In this document: one piece after another, positions 11,641 to 23,532 of the stretch
How positions within the stretch are numbered: position 1 is the stretch's first letter
How the letters are laid out: the number at the start of each line of letters is the position of its first letter
Source: Acanthosoma haemorrhoidale
Lineage: Eukaryota; Arthropoda; Insecta; Hemiptera; Acanthosomatidae
Length of the DNA: 64,000 nucleotides
Direction: 5' to 3'
Assembly (NCBI GenBank): GCA_930367205.1
Contig: OV884011.1
Location: forward strand, 114,387,866 to 114,451,865
Notes under the pieces: generated by a model
Database searches by the model: none
What the model saw: the letters and a program-made list of their open reading frames with translations, nothing else
What the model was told of the DNA's origin: nothing
Translations under genes and position numbers: made by a program

Positions 11641-12971
11641 ATTTATCTTTTAAAAGATGCTTTTGTGAGGGTGGGGTGTTACTAATCTTTACATTAGCTT
11701 ATTTTCACCTGATTCGACTTCGAAGGTTGTTCTCACCGAGTTCCAGCGTATGCAAATTCTAATGGACACCGCTTTTCATGTGCGTTCAATTGCGAACAGT
11801 AAGTTAAACGTCAAACCACATGCTTCTTTGCCATTATAGGCTCAAACGAAATTTGCAAAAATAAATAAATGCAAAGTTCAGAAACCGCTAAATCTCTACA
11901 TCTTATATAATTTCTTCTTTAATCATCTAAATTGGTTGTGAACTGTCAAAAAATATCTTAATGACGATGATAGAGTTGGTTCACAGATAAAGTCAAGATA
12001 AGAAAAAAATGAATATTTACTTCTCTAGTACAGGATAAAAGTGTTGAAAATCACAAAGCTGAGATTAGGCCAAAGTTACTAAATTGATCAATGACAACTG
12101 ATTTAATTGTACCCATCGATAACTGTCGAGTGGCCTCCAAATATTTCCAGCTGATAACACCAAATACCAACCGTTTAAGATAATCTTTAGAATATATTTT
12201 CTGTTTCGGCATTAAACAGTCTTATCAGACCTCCAGCAAATCTCCTAGGTGTCAGTCAGTTTAGAAATTAGAGAAAAACAAATTCGGATTCCAGGTAGAT
12301 TAGCCATGTGATTGTTATTGATATTTTAACTAAGTCAAATTTTTTTTTTATATATATATAGGATGTTTTCATTGGAATTCAAAATGATTTAATACTGGTA
12401 TCAGTGATTAGTCTAAAATGATCGCTTGGTAATCTTTATTTGTTCAGAATGTGCGTTGTGTAATTGGAAAATTTCTCATAGTCATAAAAATCAATGTTAT
12501 CTGGTTTTAGCGACGTGTTTACTTCTGTTCCGAAGCTAAATTCATCTTTATTGGCTACTTATTTATAGCGTGTCTTACGTTATGATTTATTACTGACTAA
12601 AAATAAAACCACAGTAGCAATAAATAACGTTGCAAAAAATGTATTATGTCATATTCGCTTATAAAACCTTCAATGCAGTTTGAACCCTTATGTACGTTTT
12701 TTTATGTATAGTCCTCATTCCTATAATACCAGAGTCCTAAAAAAATTATAATTTTAATAATGATATAAATCTATAAAAGTAGGGGTCAAATTTTTTATTA
12801 TTATCTTGTGGTCAAAAAAATAAATGTTACATAACTGTCTTAATATTATCAGTAATTCAACTAATACGCACTGATGTGTTATAATAAAAATCAAACTTAA
12901 ACATACAAACAACATACACCATACAGAAATATATATTAATAGCTTATATACGACCGTATTATACTGATAAT
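11641..12971. other. Non-coding stretch
   Basis: AT-rich, with a TA run near 12350. No supported gene. Confidence 0.45.
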
Positions 12972-13030
12972 GCACTAAAATAGGCATAAGGAGTTCCCTA
13001 CCCCTGTTGTAAACAAAGTCTAGACGAAAA
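12972..13030 (+). repeat. Direct repeat, left copy
   Basis: About 59 bases beginning gcactaaaataggcataa recur at 13925-13984 with roughly five differences. The two copies enclose about 0.9 kb that includes an open frame. They are far longer than ordinary target duplications and could be short terminal repeats or a local duplication. Confidence 0.75.
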
Positions 13031-13518
13031 TTCTACCATAAGGATCATTAGTCCGATAATTTGCTTAAAGATAATTGGAGAGGAGCAAGGACTATCTGCT
13101 TATATTTTTCGCTTATTCGTTGCGACTTTTGCACGATATCTCCTTCTCGACTTCATCTTTTAGGCTATTTCTACTTGTTTGTTGGTATTTCCCCTTCTTC
13201 TTACTGCTTCCCAAACGGTCAACAATTGAGTCCTCAGAGATATGATTTGAAATTCTTTCATAAGAGATAAATTAATGCGTACATTGTTCTAATTGCTCTC
13301 TGAAATTGCAGCTGTTAGTAAGGCGGGTGGGAGTAAGATGAAGGGGAACGTTAGGTAGTCATGCTGTCTTGGAATAGGCATTCTCTTGGTGAACGCACAG
13401 GCAGTAAAGAGTAACTGATCTTAATATATATTATTACTTAATATATGATTATTCGTGAACTGGTTCTCTAAATTGTAGATTTCAGGCTCTGAAACATTTC
13501 CACCACAGGTCAAACACA

Positions 13519-13887
13519 ATGGTTTTACTCTTTCTAGCCACTGTTAAACACTCTCGTTTCAATGTCCTTTCCGTATTCCCGCTTCCTCATTTCCTTAGTA
13601 AAAGGAGAAGACTTGAAGAAATTGATAAAAAAAGGGAGGAAGGAAGAAAGTTGGAATTCTATGTGAAACGTGGGGAATACACGTGCCAGGTTCAGAAAAT
13701 ATCAGAGAATGCGCTTCCTTTGTCTTTTGTTGCTCGTGCCATATGCACCCAGAGATCAAGAAGAGTGGTGTCACACGAATCCCTTTCTTATCAAACTGCC
13801 TCACCCCCTTTGGCACTTGCTAACATTGGACAATTAGCCTATAAAGTTATAAAACAAACATTTTTGGGCCCATTATGTGTTGATTAG
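13519..13887 (+). CDS. Uncharacterised 122-codon open frame
   Basis: An ATG-initiated frame of 122 codons with a charged middle (SKRRRLEEIDKKREEGRKLE, residues 27-46) and no recognised domain, signal peptide or membrane segment. It lies between the two direct repeats at 12972 and 13925. Its base composition is less AT-rich than the flanks, which weakly favours coding, but a frame of this length can arise by chance and no splice sites or homologues support it. Confidence 0.15.
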   Translation: MVLLFLATVKHSRFNVLSVFPLPHFLSKRRRLEEIDKKREEGRKLEFYVKRGEYTCQVQKISENALPLSFVARAICTQRSRRVVSHESLSYQTASPPLALANIGQLAYKVIKQTFLGPLCVD

Positions 13888-13924
13888 ATAAAATTAAAAG
13901 AAAAAAAGAGCGACTCGGCTGCGG

Positions 13925-13984
13925 GCACTAAAATAGGCATAATGAGTTCCCTACCCTTGTTATAAATAAAGTCTAGACCAAAAG
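13925..13984 (+). repeat. Direct repeat, right copy
   Basis: Partner of 12972-13030. It lies 60 bases before the left arm of the large inverted repeat. Confidence 0.75.
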
Positions 13985-14044
13985 TGCGTAAGTCCTATAC
14001 TCACAGCTGAGAAAGACCGGAATGATTAGGATTTGGATAATGGA

Positions 14045-14224
14045 TATGATGAACATCTAACGTTATTGTTTCATAAGAAGGTGATAGCCATTCGTTTAGG
14101 AGCTAATACATCCCTGATTACAGATACCCCGCACAAAAGATCTTAAAAAATCTCTGTTAAAGAGGGCGTAGGTGGACATATAAAAGTTTATATTAAACTG
14201 CTACAGGTTATATAATAATATACG
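14045..14224 (+). repeat. Long inverted repeat, left arm
   Basis: This 180-base arm is the reverse complement of 14962-15141 with no indels and only about two mismatches that I can see. With the 737-base spacer it forms a 1.1-kb palindromic unit. The identity is far higher than that of other repeats here, implying a recent origin or active homogenisation. It could be a foldback or long-TIR DNA transposon or a local inverted duplication. Confidence 0.95.
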
Positions 14225-14961
14225 GGTGGGTGAGTGGGAGGGAACAAATATGGGAGCATGTAACCAGAAGTGAAGAATCAACCAACAACCGATAATGTAT
14301 ACGTGGTATTATATATCATTATTAGTATTTAATTTCCATAATTATTACTATTTATGTAAACTATAATACATTTCTACAGCCAATTATGATCCTGAGGCGA
14401 TCCCACTTGAAACTTATAAAATAAACTATTATTCATTTAAACTTTCAATATAAGATCCTAATACCTCTAATGAATAAGCAAGTTGAACTAAAGCAAAGAG
14501 AGAAGTTTCGTACTAAGACCAACCGTACGTAAGCTGTATTTGTCGAATTCTCAACTTTATCACACCACATCGCGCTGGTAAAGCTTCATTAAAGTGAAAG
14601 GGTCCATACATTTGAGAAAAGTTTTCAAATCCCGAAATATATCACCTCGAATTACCCAACATTTCATTTGCCAATACGACCACACATTCAATTTATCATG
14701 GGAAAAGAGATGACAACATAGCACACCTAACAACGGAACACATTTGTCTATTGCTTTTGAGCCCAATGAATTTATTTTCTCTATCTTGATAACGAGACTC
14801 ACTAACACCAGTACAGATTGACACATAAACACACATGCAGATAGACTCATGGGTAAAAACCCAGTGGTTATTAGTTTTGACAAAATATATTTGAGTAGTA
14901 AAAGTTCTGAATCAACATTTTATAAACTTTATTATTTTTCCAAACACCCAAGTTACACTAT
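14225..14961. other. Spacer of the long inverted repeat
   Basis: It holds a 107-codon minus-strand open frame (14560-14883) with no recognised transposase motif. The frame is rich in hydrophobic residues near its start. It could be a degenerate cargo gene or chance. Confidence 0.3.
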
Positions 14962-15141
14962 CGTATATTATTATATAACCTGTAGCAGTTTAATATAAAC
15001 TTTTATATGTCCACCTACGCCCTCTTTAACAGAGATTTTTTAAGATCTTTTGTGCGGGGTATCTTTAATCAGGGATGTATTAGCTCCTAAACGAATGGCT
15101 ATCACCTTCTTATGAAACAATAACGTTAGATATTCATCATA
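14962..15141 (-). repeat. Long inverted repeat, right arm
   Basis: Reverse complement of 14045-14224. One visible difference is an A/C change in the gatta-agataccccgc segment. Confidence 0.95.
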
Positions 15142-16871
15142 AGTAAAATATATATGCAATAAGTTTAAAAGAAAATATGTGAATCTATTTTTAATACATT
15201 TTAGTTTAGTTTACGTTAGGCACAATTTTTCTTTTCGGCACAATTGTTGGACTAAACAATTAAACTTCCATTTGTAATTGTAATAAAACTAACTTTATTA
15301 GCTTTTAATTTGAGTTTTGGTCAATCCCGTTGGGAAATGAATCTAGTTACGTATCAAATGAAAATATGACTTTTTGGTTTTTTAGTAGCTGAAAACTGGA
15401 CATTCAGTTAAGTTTTAGTTTCAAATTCCTGTCTAATTTCATTTCTGAGATTGTATCTGTTTGGAGGATCCATTCAGACTTCAGTCATTTGAGTTTTCTA
15501 TTTGTCATGTACAGTCAACTTGTGTTTCGAAGAAGTGTTTTATTATTATGTGTTTAATAAGATACTCCAAATTTTATTTATGCATGAAAGCCTAATAAAT
15601 AGTAATAATAATAAAACCATTTGCCTGCTTGGTATATCGAGATATATTCCATTACTTCCTTACCTCAACTGAGGGAGCATAAGGCAGTTAGCAGGTTCTT
15701 CTGGAAATTGAGGGCTATTGTTGCTCGAGTTGATATTACTTTACGTAATTGTACAGAATGCGACATCTGTAGCTCAGCTGTTATCTTTCCCTCTCAGGAA
15801 ACTCGCCGGAGAAGATGCCTGTGCTTAGGCTGCACGGCCCTCACTGGTGATACTAAATTCTGGCTGGCTATTTCTGGGCAGGGTTTCCGAGACGTAAAAC
15901 CTCCTGTAGCATACGTTTGGATAGTTGGGCATCGCCTCTGCAATTTCTACAGCTTGTAAATTATGAGAGGGGAGTATTATGAAGTTGTGGTAGAAATACA
16001 ATATAGGTATAAATATTCTATTAAGACACGCACATAATTTACATTGCAATATCATCACCTATTAAACCCTACTCGGTTCTCTAGAGCCTTTATGAACGAA
16101 AAAATGTCAGCATATATCTTTCATAATGTTATTTACTAACATCTTGTTAGGATAAATGACCCATCATACTGTCAACTGTTAGTAGATCATGTCAGAGGTC
16201 GAGTACATGTCAAGCTCTTAGTAAAAACAAAAACTGTGCGCAATACGGCGATGTAATCTATCATATTTAAAATGATCCCATATGGACTGATAAGGGTATA
16301 AATAGGCTTTTACGATCTCTAAATCAAAGAGATTATTTGGCCTGGATTATAGTACATTCGAGTAATATGTTTTGTTTACGATACCGACTCATTATTATTA
16401 CCAGTTACACGACCTGTTGATTATTGGATCAGTTGCATTGGCCAAAGATATATTTTTTTATTATTTACTCCAAGTGCTATGTTTGACAAGCAAACCTTAG
16501 TCTTTCTGTCAGTATTTTGGTAAATAGACATTAGCATAATTATTCATGAATAATTTTAGTATAGCTTACTGAAATAGTTTGGAAACAGCTGAATAGTTAC
16601 GAACCAAGAACAACTAGCTATAAGAAACTCTTACTCATTTGTGAAATCAGTTGAAAATGATTTATTAAGAACATTAATTAGGAAGAAACTGGAAGCCATA
16701 TTATCATAATTAATCTCAAGCTTATATTCTTTACCACCAGTAGATCAATATTAGAAATAAATAATTAATACATTAATTTGAGAAAAAGTTTCACATGTTC
16801 GATGTTTGAATTTGATACACACGTGAGTAGCTTTTGTTTTTCGTTTGGACAGTACGTATTACCTGAATGTC
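15142..16871. other. Non-coding stretch with one 112-codon frame
   Basis: A GC-richer block at about 15620-15960 holds a plus-strand frame (15621-15959) with a CTECDIC cluster, and an overlapping minus-strand frame. Neither is recognised and both start weakly. The remainder is AT-rich without features. Confidence 0.3.
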
Positions 16872-17120
16872 TTACAGTCTCGCCGAGTTGTTGCACATCC
16901 CCTCGGCCTCGCTCACCTCCACGCTCAGTCTAGCTACAAGGCAACTTCTCGGTTTTTTTGTAACTAGATGTGAACTGTGACTACTCTCAGCCATCCAAAT
17001 TTCCCAATTATTTTCTGTGTCTACAAGGAACACCATGTTCTTGCATGCCGCATAGTGTGAGCAACCCATAGGTGACTTTACTCCATATCGGCTTTGATCC
17101 GGTAGATTGTGTTGAATCTA
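16872..17120 (-). other. GC-richer open stretch, unknown origin
   Basis: The minus strand is open from about 17120 to the stop at 16872, with an ATG at 17069. The reading includes NNWEIWMAESSHSSHLV and has no motif I recognise. Its G+C is clearly higher than its surroundings, so it may be a decayed exon or element fragment. Confidence 0.2.
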
Positions 17121-17945
17121 GACTCAATGATTCTTTATAATAATGACGTTTTATTTCCTCCTGTTGCAACCAGCATACCGACAGATATAGGTATTATATA
17201 CAGAGGTAGGTATAGTATTCATTTTTAAAAGCCCCTCACTGCCGTTATAAAAACTGAAATAGTTACTTAAAACTCCAACTAAAGACATCATTTATTCATC
17301 ATCGACAATCCCCCCCACCAGTTCTTTTTGTAATATATTTCTAAACAGATAAGAACACTAATTATTGAGTAATTATTATTATAATAATCATTTATATAAT
17401 AATATTATATTATTATTATTATTATTATTATTAGTGATATAAGTGGTTAATAAGCACCCATTGATAAGAATGCTGTAATTTATCAGCAATGTTTAGGCAA
17501 TACTAGAAGTTTTCATACCCACAATGTGTCTTCAGGGAATAATCCTTTTCTTCGTTAATCAAAATTATATCTGACATTATGATATTAGGAATATTCCACG
17601 TTTTGTATAGGAATGGGCTGTAGTGATGTCTAATTCATATTTGAACACAGGGGCTAATTAGAAGTAGCCACATTAAATACTTCCAAGAAAGAATATAAAA
17701 AGAAGGAAAATCATATGAACACTTAACTCCATCTAATCCAAAAGTACAGCTCTACAAAAAGCAGGTATTACATACCTTTGTCGAGACTGTGGCTTTGTTT
17801 CTAGCATAAATTTAGGTAACTACAACTGATACAGCGAACAAAACACTCTCGATTAAAATGTATTTCGGAGAGGGAACAGCGGTATATCTAGATTACAACA
17901 TTAGCCTAACGTAAATATAAGGAGTGTAGCAGAAACTTCTTTATT
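17121..17945. other. Non-coding stretch with (ATT)n run
   Basis: It contains an ATT trinucleotide run at about 17405-17433. Otherwise nothing is recognised. Confidence 0.5.
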
Positions 17946-18280
17946 GTGATAACATTAAGGGCAATATGTAATTGTGATAAATGTTCTCATTTATACCATA
18001 TTTACAATTTTCATTCACTCGCTCGTTCATACACTGTTTACAAACAGGCCAGGGACCTCCCAAATCCCCATGGTTCTCACCTCCCTCTCGTACGAAAGAG
18101 GAAGCGGAGTCTTGGGAAGTCTTCCACGCTCCTCCGTCAGCCGAGTCACTGGATACGAACCAGTGGATGATGACTAAGAGCGCGAGAGCCAAACATACTC
18201 AGAACATGATTGGAGAAACTGGCCATAGCCAGGACAGCCTATGTCACGTATTTATAGCAGGCAACGAGGCCACTACCACT
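17946..18280 (-). mobile_element. LINE-B 3' UTR fragment, inverted
   Basis: The reverse complement matches the 3' UTR of LINE-B (21000-21360), including the gagcgagtgaatga block and the terminal region. It stops near 18280, short of the coding part. It lies head-to-head with the longest LINE-B copy, which starts about 170 bases to the right. Both strands remain open for 83 (minus) and 111 (plus) codons. Confidence 0.85.
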
Positions 18281-18449
18281 TTCTATATAAACATTAATTG
18301 TAAGCACTGCTCTTAAAAATAAATATGCCACGTTTGATTAACAAAAATATAGTTGGACAGCATTAGTTTAATTAAATAACTATTTTTTCCCTGAAATAAA
18401 TATTTGCATCATCGCGTACCCTTATTACTAAAAGAAGTTTGACGTAATC

Positions 18450-21389
18450 TTTTCCCCTTGTACAAGTCCACATTTGGGCTCATTAAAAACGAAATTCGTG
18501 AGGATCTTTCAGAAAATCTCGTTATATTTCTTTTCCCACTTTCTTTCCTTAATATTTCTTTTTATGGAAGAGCTCATGCCGGTACCGCTGTCATTACCCA
18601 TAACTCCATATCCCATCACATAGTTCCTTTGGTAGCACATGATTTCCTTCAATCCACTGCAGTGTCAATCACCACCCTCACTTTACCCCTTACTCTAGCA
18701 TCAGTGTATTGCCCTCCCAATAAATCCATCTCCTTTCTAGACTCCATCGGGCATCGTTTCCTTGTGGGTGTGGACTTTAACGCAAAGCACCAACACTGGG
18801 GCTCAAGATCAACAAATACACGAGGACGTGCTTTGCTGTCTGCACTCACACGGAGACATTACTCCACTATCTCTCCTGGCACTGCCACCTATTAGCCATC
18901 AGATCCCAACCGAAATCCAGATCTCCTTGACTTTTTCTTCTACAATAGTTTTGGAACACTAAACTATTCACTCACGCGCCTCGATGACCTCTTCTCCGAC
19001 CATAGCCCCTTATTATTAACAATTTCCCTAAATCCAATTCACAAACTGTCTCCTCCTTCATTTATTAGGAGCCCAGTTGACTGGGACCACTTTCGCCCGA
19101 TTCTTACAGACTCTGTAGACCTCAAAGTACCTATGAAAACATCCCAAGACCTAAATGATGCAGTGCATTCCTTCACTACTCTGATCCAGAGGTCGGCCTG
19201 GGAGGCATCATCACCCCACCGTCACCTAAAATTTCACAATCAAAATCCTTTACCTCAGTATCTCAAAGACCTAATCCAATCCAAACGCCACTCGAGAACA
19301 GTGTGGCAAAGATCCCGACATCCTGCTGATCGTCGCTAATACAATCAGTACTGCAGATTGGTAAAGCGGCAATTGGCATCCTTCCGTTCCGATTCTTTCA
19401 ATTCCTATCTCTCCTCGCTGTCTACCAGGGATAACTTCTTGTGGAATATAACTAAGAAAATCCCTAAATATCATCCTGTTTCACACCCACTCCGTCGTGA
19501 TGACGGGTCCTGGGCGGCTTCGGATGGCGAAAGGGCGGAGGAATTCGCACTGCATCCTTCTCGTTCTTTCACTCCTCATCTTACTCTTCAAAACAATAAT
19601 CACCGCCCAACTGCTGATGATTCCCTCACTTCACCTATCCCTCTCTCACTGCCACCAAAAGCCGTTAACCCCTCTGAGGTCAAATATATTCTAAAAAAAT
19701 TACCTTATCGAAAATCTCCAGGATATGACCTCCTTACTCCTCGAATCCTCCTACAACTTCCTCCTAAAGCCGTAATCTTCCTAACCTACATTGCATTATC
19801 CGAACTACGCACTTTCCTCTCCTCTGGAAACACTCCATTATAGCCCTATTCGCCAAGCCCGGTAAACCGCCCAATGATGCCTCATCTTACCGTCCAATTA
19901 GCCTACTCTCTATCCTCTCAAAAATATTTAAAAACTCCTATTAAAACTCCTACTTCCAATTGTTGAATCCAAAAACCTTTACCCTACTCACCAGTTTGGT
20001 TTCCGCCAACGACATTCCACAGCTCAACAAGGCCTTCGCGTTGTTGATCACATATCCTCAGCCCTTGAAACCAAACAGTATTGCACTGCTGCCTTTCTGG
20101 ACATAGCTCAAGGTTTTGACAAGGTCTGGCACGCAGGTTTGCTTTACAAGCTCAAAGGATATTTACCGCATACCCTATTCCTAATCCTACAATCCTCCCT
20201 TTAAACCGTTTCTTCCAAGTCCACTGTGGTTTAGAATATTCTAACTACTATCCCATTAAAGCAGGAGTTCCACAGGGCAGCGTCCTGGGTCCCATTCTCT
20301 ATAATCTATACTCCGCCGATGTCCCCTCTACCACCAATACCTTCTTGGTAAAATTCGCAGACGACACTGCAGTCTTTTCAACCCATCCAGATCCTGATAT
20401 AGCATCACAAAACCTTCAAAAACACCTTGACGAGATCGAGTATAGGTGCAACCAATGGCGAATCAAAGTCAATGAAGGAAAATGTTCCCACATAACCTTT
20501 ACCCTCTGCCGCAAGTCATGTCCACCAGTATTTTTAAATTCAATTCCTCTCCCTGTGTCTGAGACAGTACGGTATTTAGGCTTCCATCTCGACAAAAGAC
20601 TGACATGGAACCCACACACGAGGCTAAAAAGACAAGAACTAAACAGACGCTTTGGACAACTGTACAGACTACTTCGAAGGACATCCCATCTCTCAATAGA
20701 AAACAAACTACTTATTTACAAATTTATACTTAAGTCAATCTGGACATACTGAATAGAGCTATAGGGGACAGCAAAAAAGTCGAACACCAAGCGCATCCAA
20801 TCCTTTCAATCAAAAGTCCTAAGAACAATAGTAAATGCCCCTTATTACGTCAGCAACAAAACCCTTCACAATTATCTGAATATACCCTATATTCTTGAAC
20901 TCATCCCTTCCAAGTTCATAAAATTCCATAGTAATTTATCTAACCACCCTAATACCCTAGCAATGCACCACTCATCCCTATAATCGTCCTCGGAGACTAA
21001 AACGGCAGTGGCCTCGTGACCTGCTATAATTAAGTGACAGTGGGAGTCCTGGCAATGGCCAGTATCTCCAATCATGTCCTGAGCGTCTGTGGCTCTCGCG
21101 CTCTTGGTCAGCCTCCGCTGGCTCTTATCCAGTGACGCGGCTGAGGTAGGGGCGTGGGGGACTCCCCAAGACTCCGCTTCCTCCTTCGCATGCGAGGGAG
21201 GTGACAACGCTATTATGGTAACTTATTGGGGGGCCTCTGGGCTGTTTGTAAATATTGTATGAATGAGCGAGTGAATGATGAATTGTAAATATGGTATGAA
21301 TGATAACATTTATCTCAATTACTTATTGCCTAATAAAAAGGCAGATTGTAATTTTATCTTAGTGAAAATTGTTTTAAAAAAAAAAAATA
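18450..21389 (+). mobile_element. LINE-B, longest copy (Jockey clade), 5'-truncated
   Basis: A non-LTR retrotransposon of about 2.9 kb. It lacks ORF1 and the N-terminal part of the endonuclease and keeps the rest of ORF2, a 3' UTR (about 20970-21360) and an A-rich end (about 21375-21389) that runs into ATA repeats. Five other fragments of the family are in the window (2875, 17946, 23533, 25150, 35115). The exact 5' boundary is uncertain because no target duplication was found. Confidence 0.85.
18458..20965 (+). pseudogene. LINE-B ORF2: endonuclease/reverse transcriptase, broken
   Basis: The surviving endonuclease part shows VDFNAKHQHWGSRSTNTRGR (Jockey GDFNAKH..WGS.. motif), then LFSDHSPLLL (SDH motif) in another frame. 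Reverse transcriptase blocks follow in order: KSPGYDLLTPRIL, SYRPISLLSILSKIF, FLDIAQGFDKVWH (motif A), GVPQGSVLGPILYN (motif B) and KFADDTAVFS (motif C catalytic aspartates, near 20350). The thumb and C-terminal YLGFHLDKRLTWNPHT and LLIYKFILKSIWTY segments follow, ending near 20965. The frame is broken by stops (for example near 18893, 19337 and 20750) and several indels. The catalytic residues are intact but the copy is inactive. Confidence 0.9.
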
Positions 21390-23532
21390 ATAATAATATT
21401 TCTTTTTAATTTAAATATATTATTTACCAGACTGGGTATTATCAATGTTATGAATTTGACCTCACATAAACTGGATAAGTTAAAAAAAAATTAATACTTA
21501 TATTAAATAAAATTTAATTAACATAAAATCAGTAATTAAATGGTTATGTAGCAATGTTTCCAAAAACATTAAATGCCATGTTAATAAGAAGCCTACTTGT
21601 CCTCCTAAAAGAGACCTTAAGAGGCCAAAATCAGGAAACAAGGAATTACGTGAGTGGTAATAAAAAGCCTATAAAACCTTATGTTTATGATCAAAACATT
21701 GCTGCTTCTTTCCTAATAACGAATCTCCTAAAACGAAATTACGAGGCACTGTACACCAATGTTCGCTGTAAACTGTAGAGATAGTTGGCTCTTGAAATAT
21801 TACGTCACTTTCTTTTCTTCACATAGATATTACAGAATACTGTACCACCAACATAATCAAAATAGGAGAATATATTTTCTAACTACATTATATTATGATA
21901 AATGTATTTCGGTGGTGGTTTTCTTTCTTATTTCATTTATCTTCTCAATATTCTTCGATTGTAAAACTTCTCTTGAGAGTAGAAAAAATAAACAACACTA
22001 TCTCTATTCTCATGCCTGGAGAAAACTAAATATATGTATTTTTTTTTTTAACTGATTTGTAATAAGAATTAGCATATCAGTGTCATAGCTTAAACAGAAA
22101 AAAACACATATCGTATTGTTTCATTAATTTCAACAAGCCTTTTTCAAAGTAAGTAATCCATGCCTTATGCATAAATTAAAAGACTCTGGCATATCTTCAC
22201 TTATATTCAAGCCCTTACTTAGAAGCCATACATTTCACATATAATAAGGATTTACAACTATGAGTCAAGTTATGGGTTACTATCACTGCGGTGCCACTTG
22301 AGAGATGGTTCTGTATGTGGTTGGATATAATTTCTACCTCCATGATATTCATCAATATACGGTTTTTGTTTGTTGAACTTTTTATCACATAAAATAACAT
22401 TTTTATATTTAAAATTGTAGTATTAATAAAAATATAATACAATAAAATGATTGCTCTTCCATTTATAAATTTTACACTACTAAAATATGAGAGCAATAAT
22501 TTTCTGCATTTTAAATATGGCCAGGCAGCCGGCAAAGAGAGAGCCAATCCATTTACTAAATCAACTCCTCAAGGATAAGCTCTGAGCTCATGACAAATAA
22601 CCAGAGCCAATTGGTTAATTAAAATAAGGTAATTGATTGGTACAGACTGTGAGGAGCAATGGCTCGATAAGAATAATCAGTGGCTGATCAAACTAAATTT
22701 ATATATTTGAATTAAGTTGAGAAGGGGGTGGAGTTAGGTCGTGAAAGGCATTGTCGAGGCCTTCTACCTCCTATAAAATTGAAGTCTGAAAGAATGTACC
22801 CTTTGGGAACAGCAGGTAATGTTCCCTTTTTTTTTACGAACCAAGTAAACTCTGGGATAGGCCATGTTTAGTTAAAGAAAGGCTCAAACCTCCAACAGTT
22901 AACATCTCCCAGTTAGAGCTATGAAAATGGTTGCATTAATCAGAAGCGCCTTTATTTCCTTCTATATTCTCCTTCTAAATAGCTAATCCACAATTTCCGC
23001 AGGTAAGAGATTACTTCATATATACATACGCCACTTAATTTACGTTGTCTAGCTGGTTTTCTTGTTTTATCAATAATTTCATTTTACAAAACTAATCCTC
23101 GAACTAGCACGCGTACAAAGTAGTTTCAGCAGCGTCTTTCTTTCCTCTTTTAACAATCGCTTCCTTATCTAAATATCATTTTATCTATGATTGGTAGGTA
23201 GGATACTACTCTAGATCTGAAGGTATTAAATTAAACGATTAATTTTACTTTGTCTAACTTGTTTTACTACTGTATCGATTTATATATGATACGCAAAACT
23301 AGCGCATGTACACTTAAGTACTAATGATGCTGCCAATCACGGGTATCTCTGATCTACGCCCATAAATCGTGCTGAAAGCACTAGTGCGTGTAAATAAATA
23401 CAATATTTTGTTGGCAGACATTGCTATTGAATAAAGTAAACTTAACCCAAAACCAACAAGTTATATACATCCACTTAAATATGCATAGGCATAGGCATCG
23501 CAAAAATAATTTGTTATTGAAACTTCTTAACT
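21390..23532. other. Non-coding stretch
   Basis: AT-rich. The open frames at 21554-22055 and 22215-22547 are composition-driven and unrecognised. Confidence 0.45.

Noticed and set aside
20416..20706. Minus-strand frames of 65-96 codons
   Set aside because: Antisense of the LINE-B FADD/thumb region.
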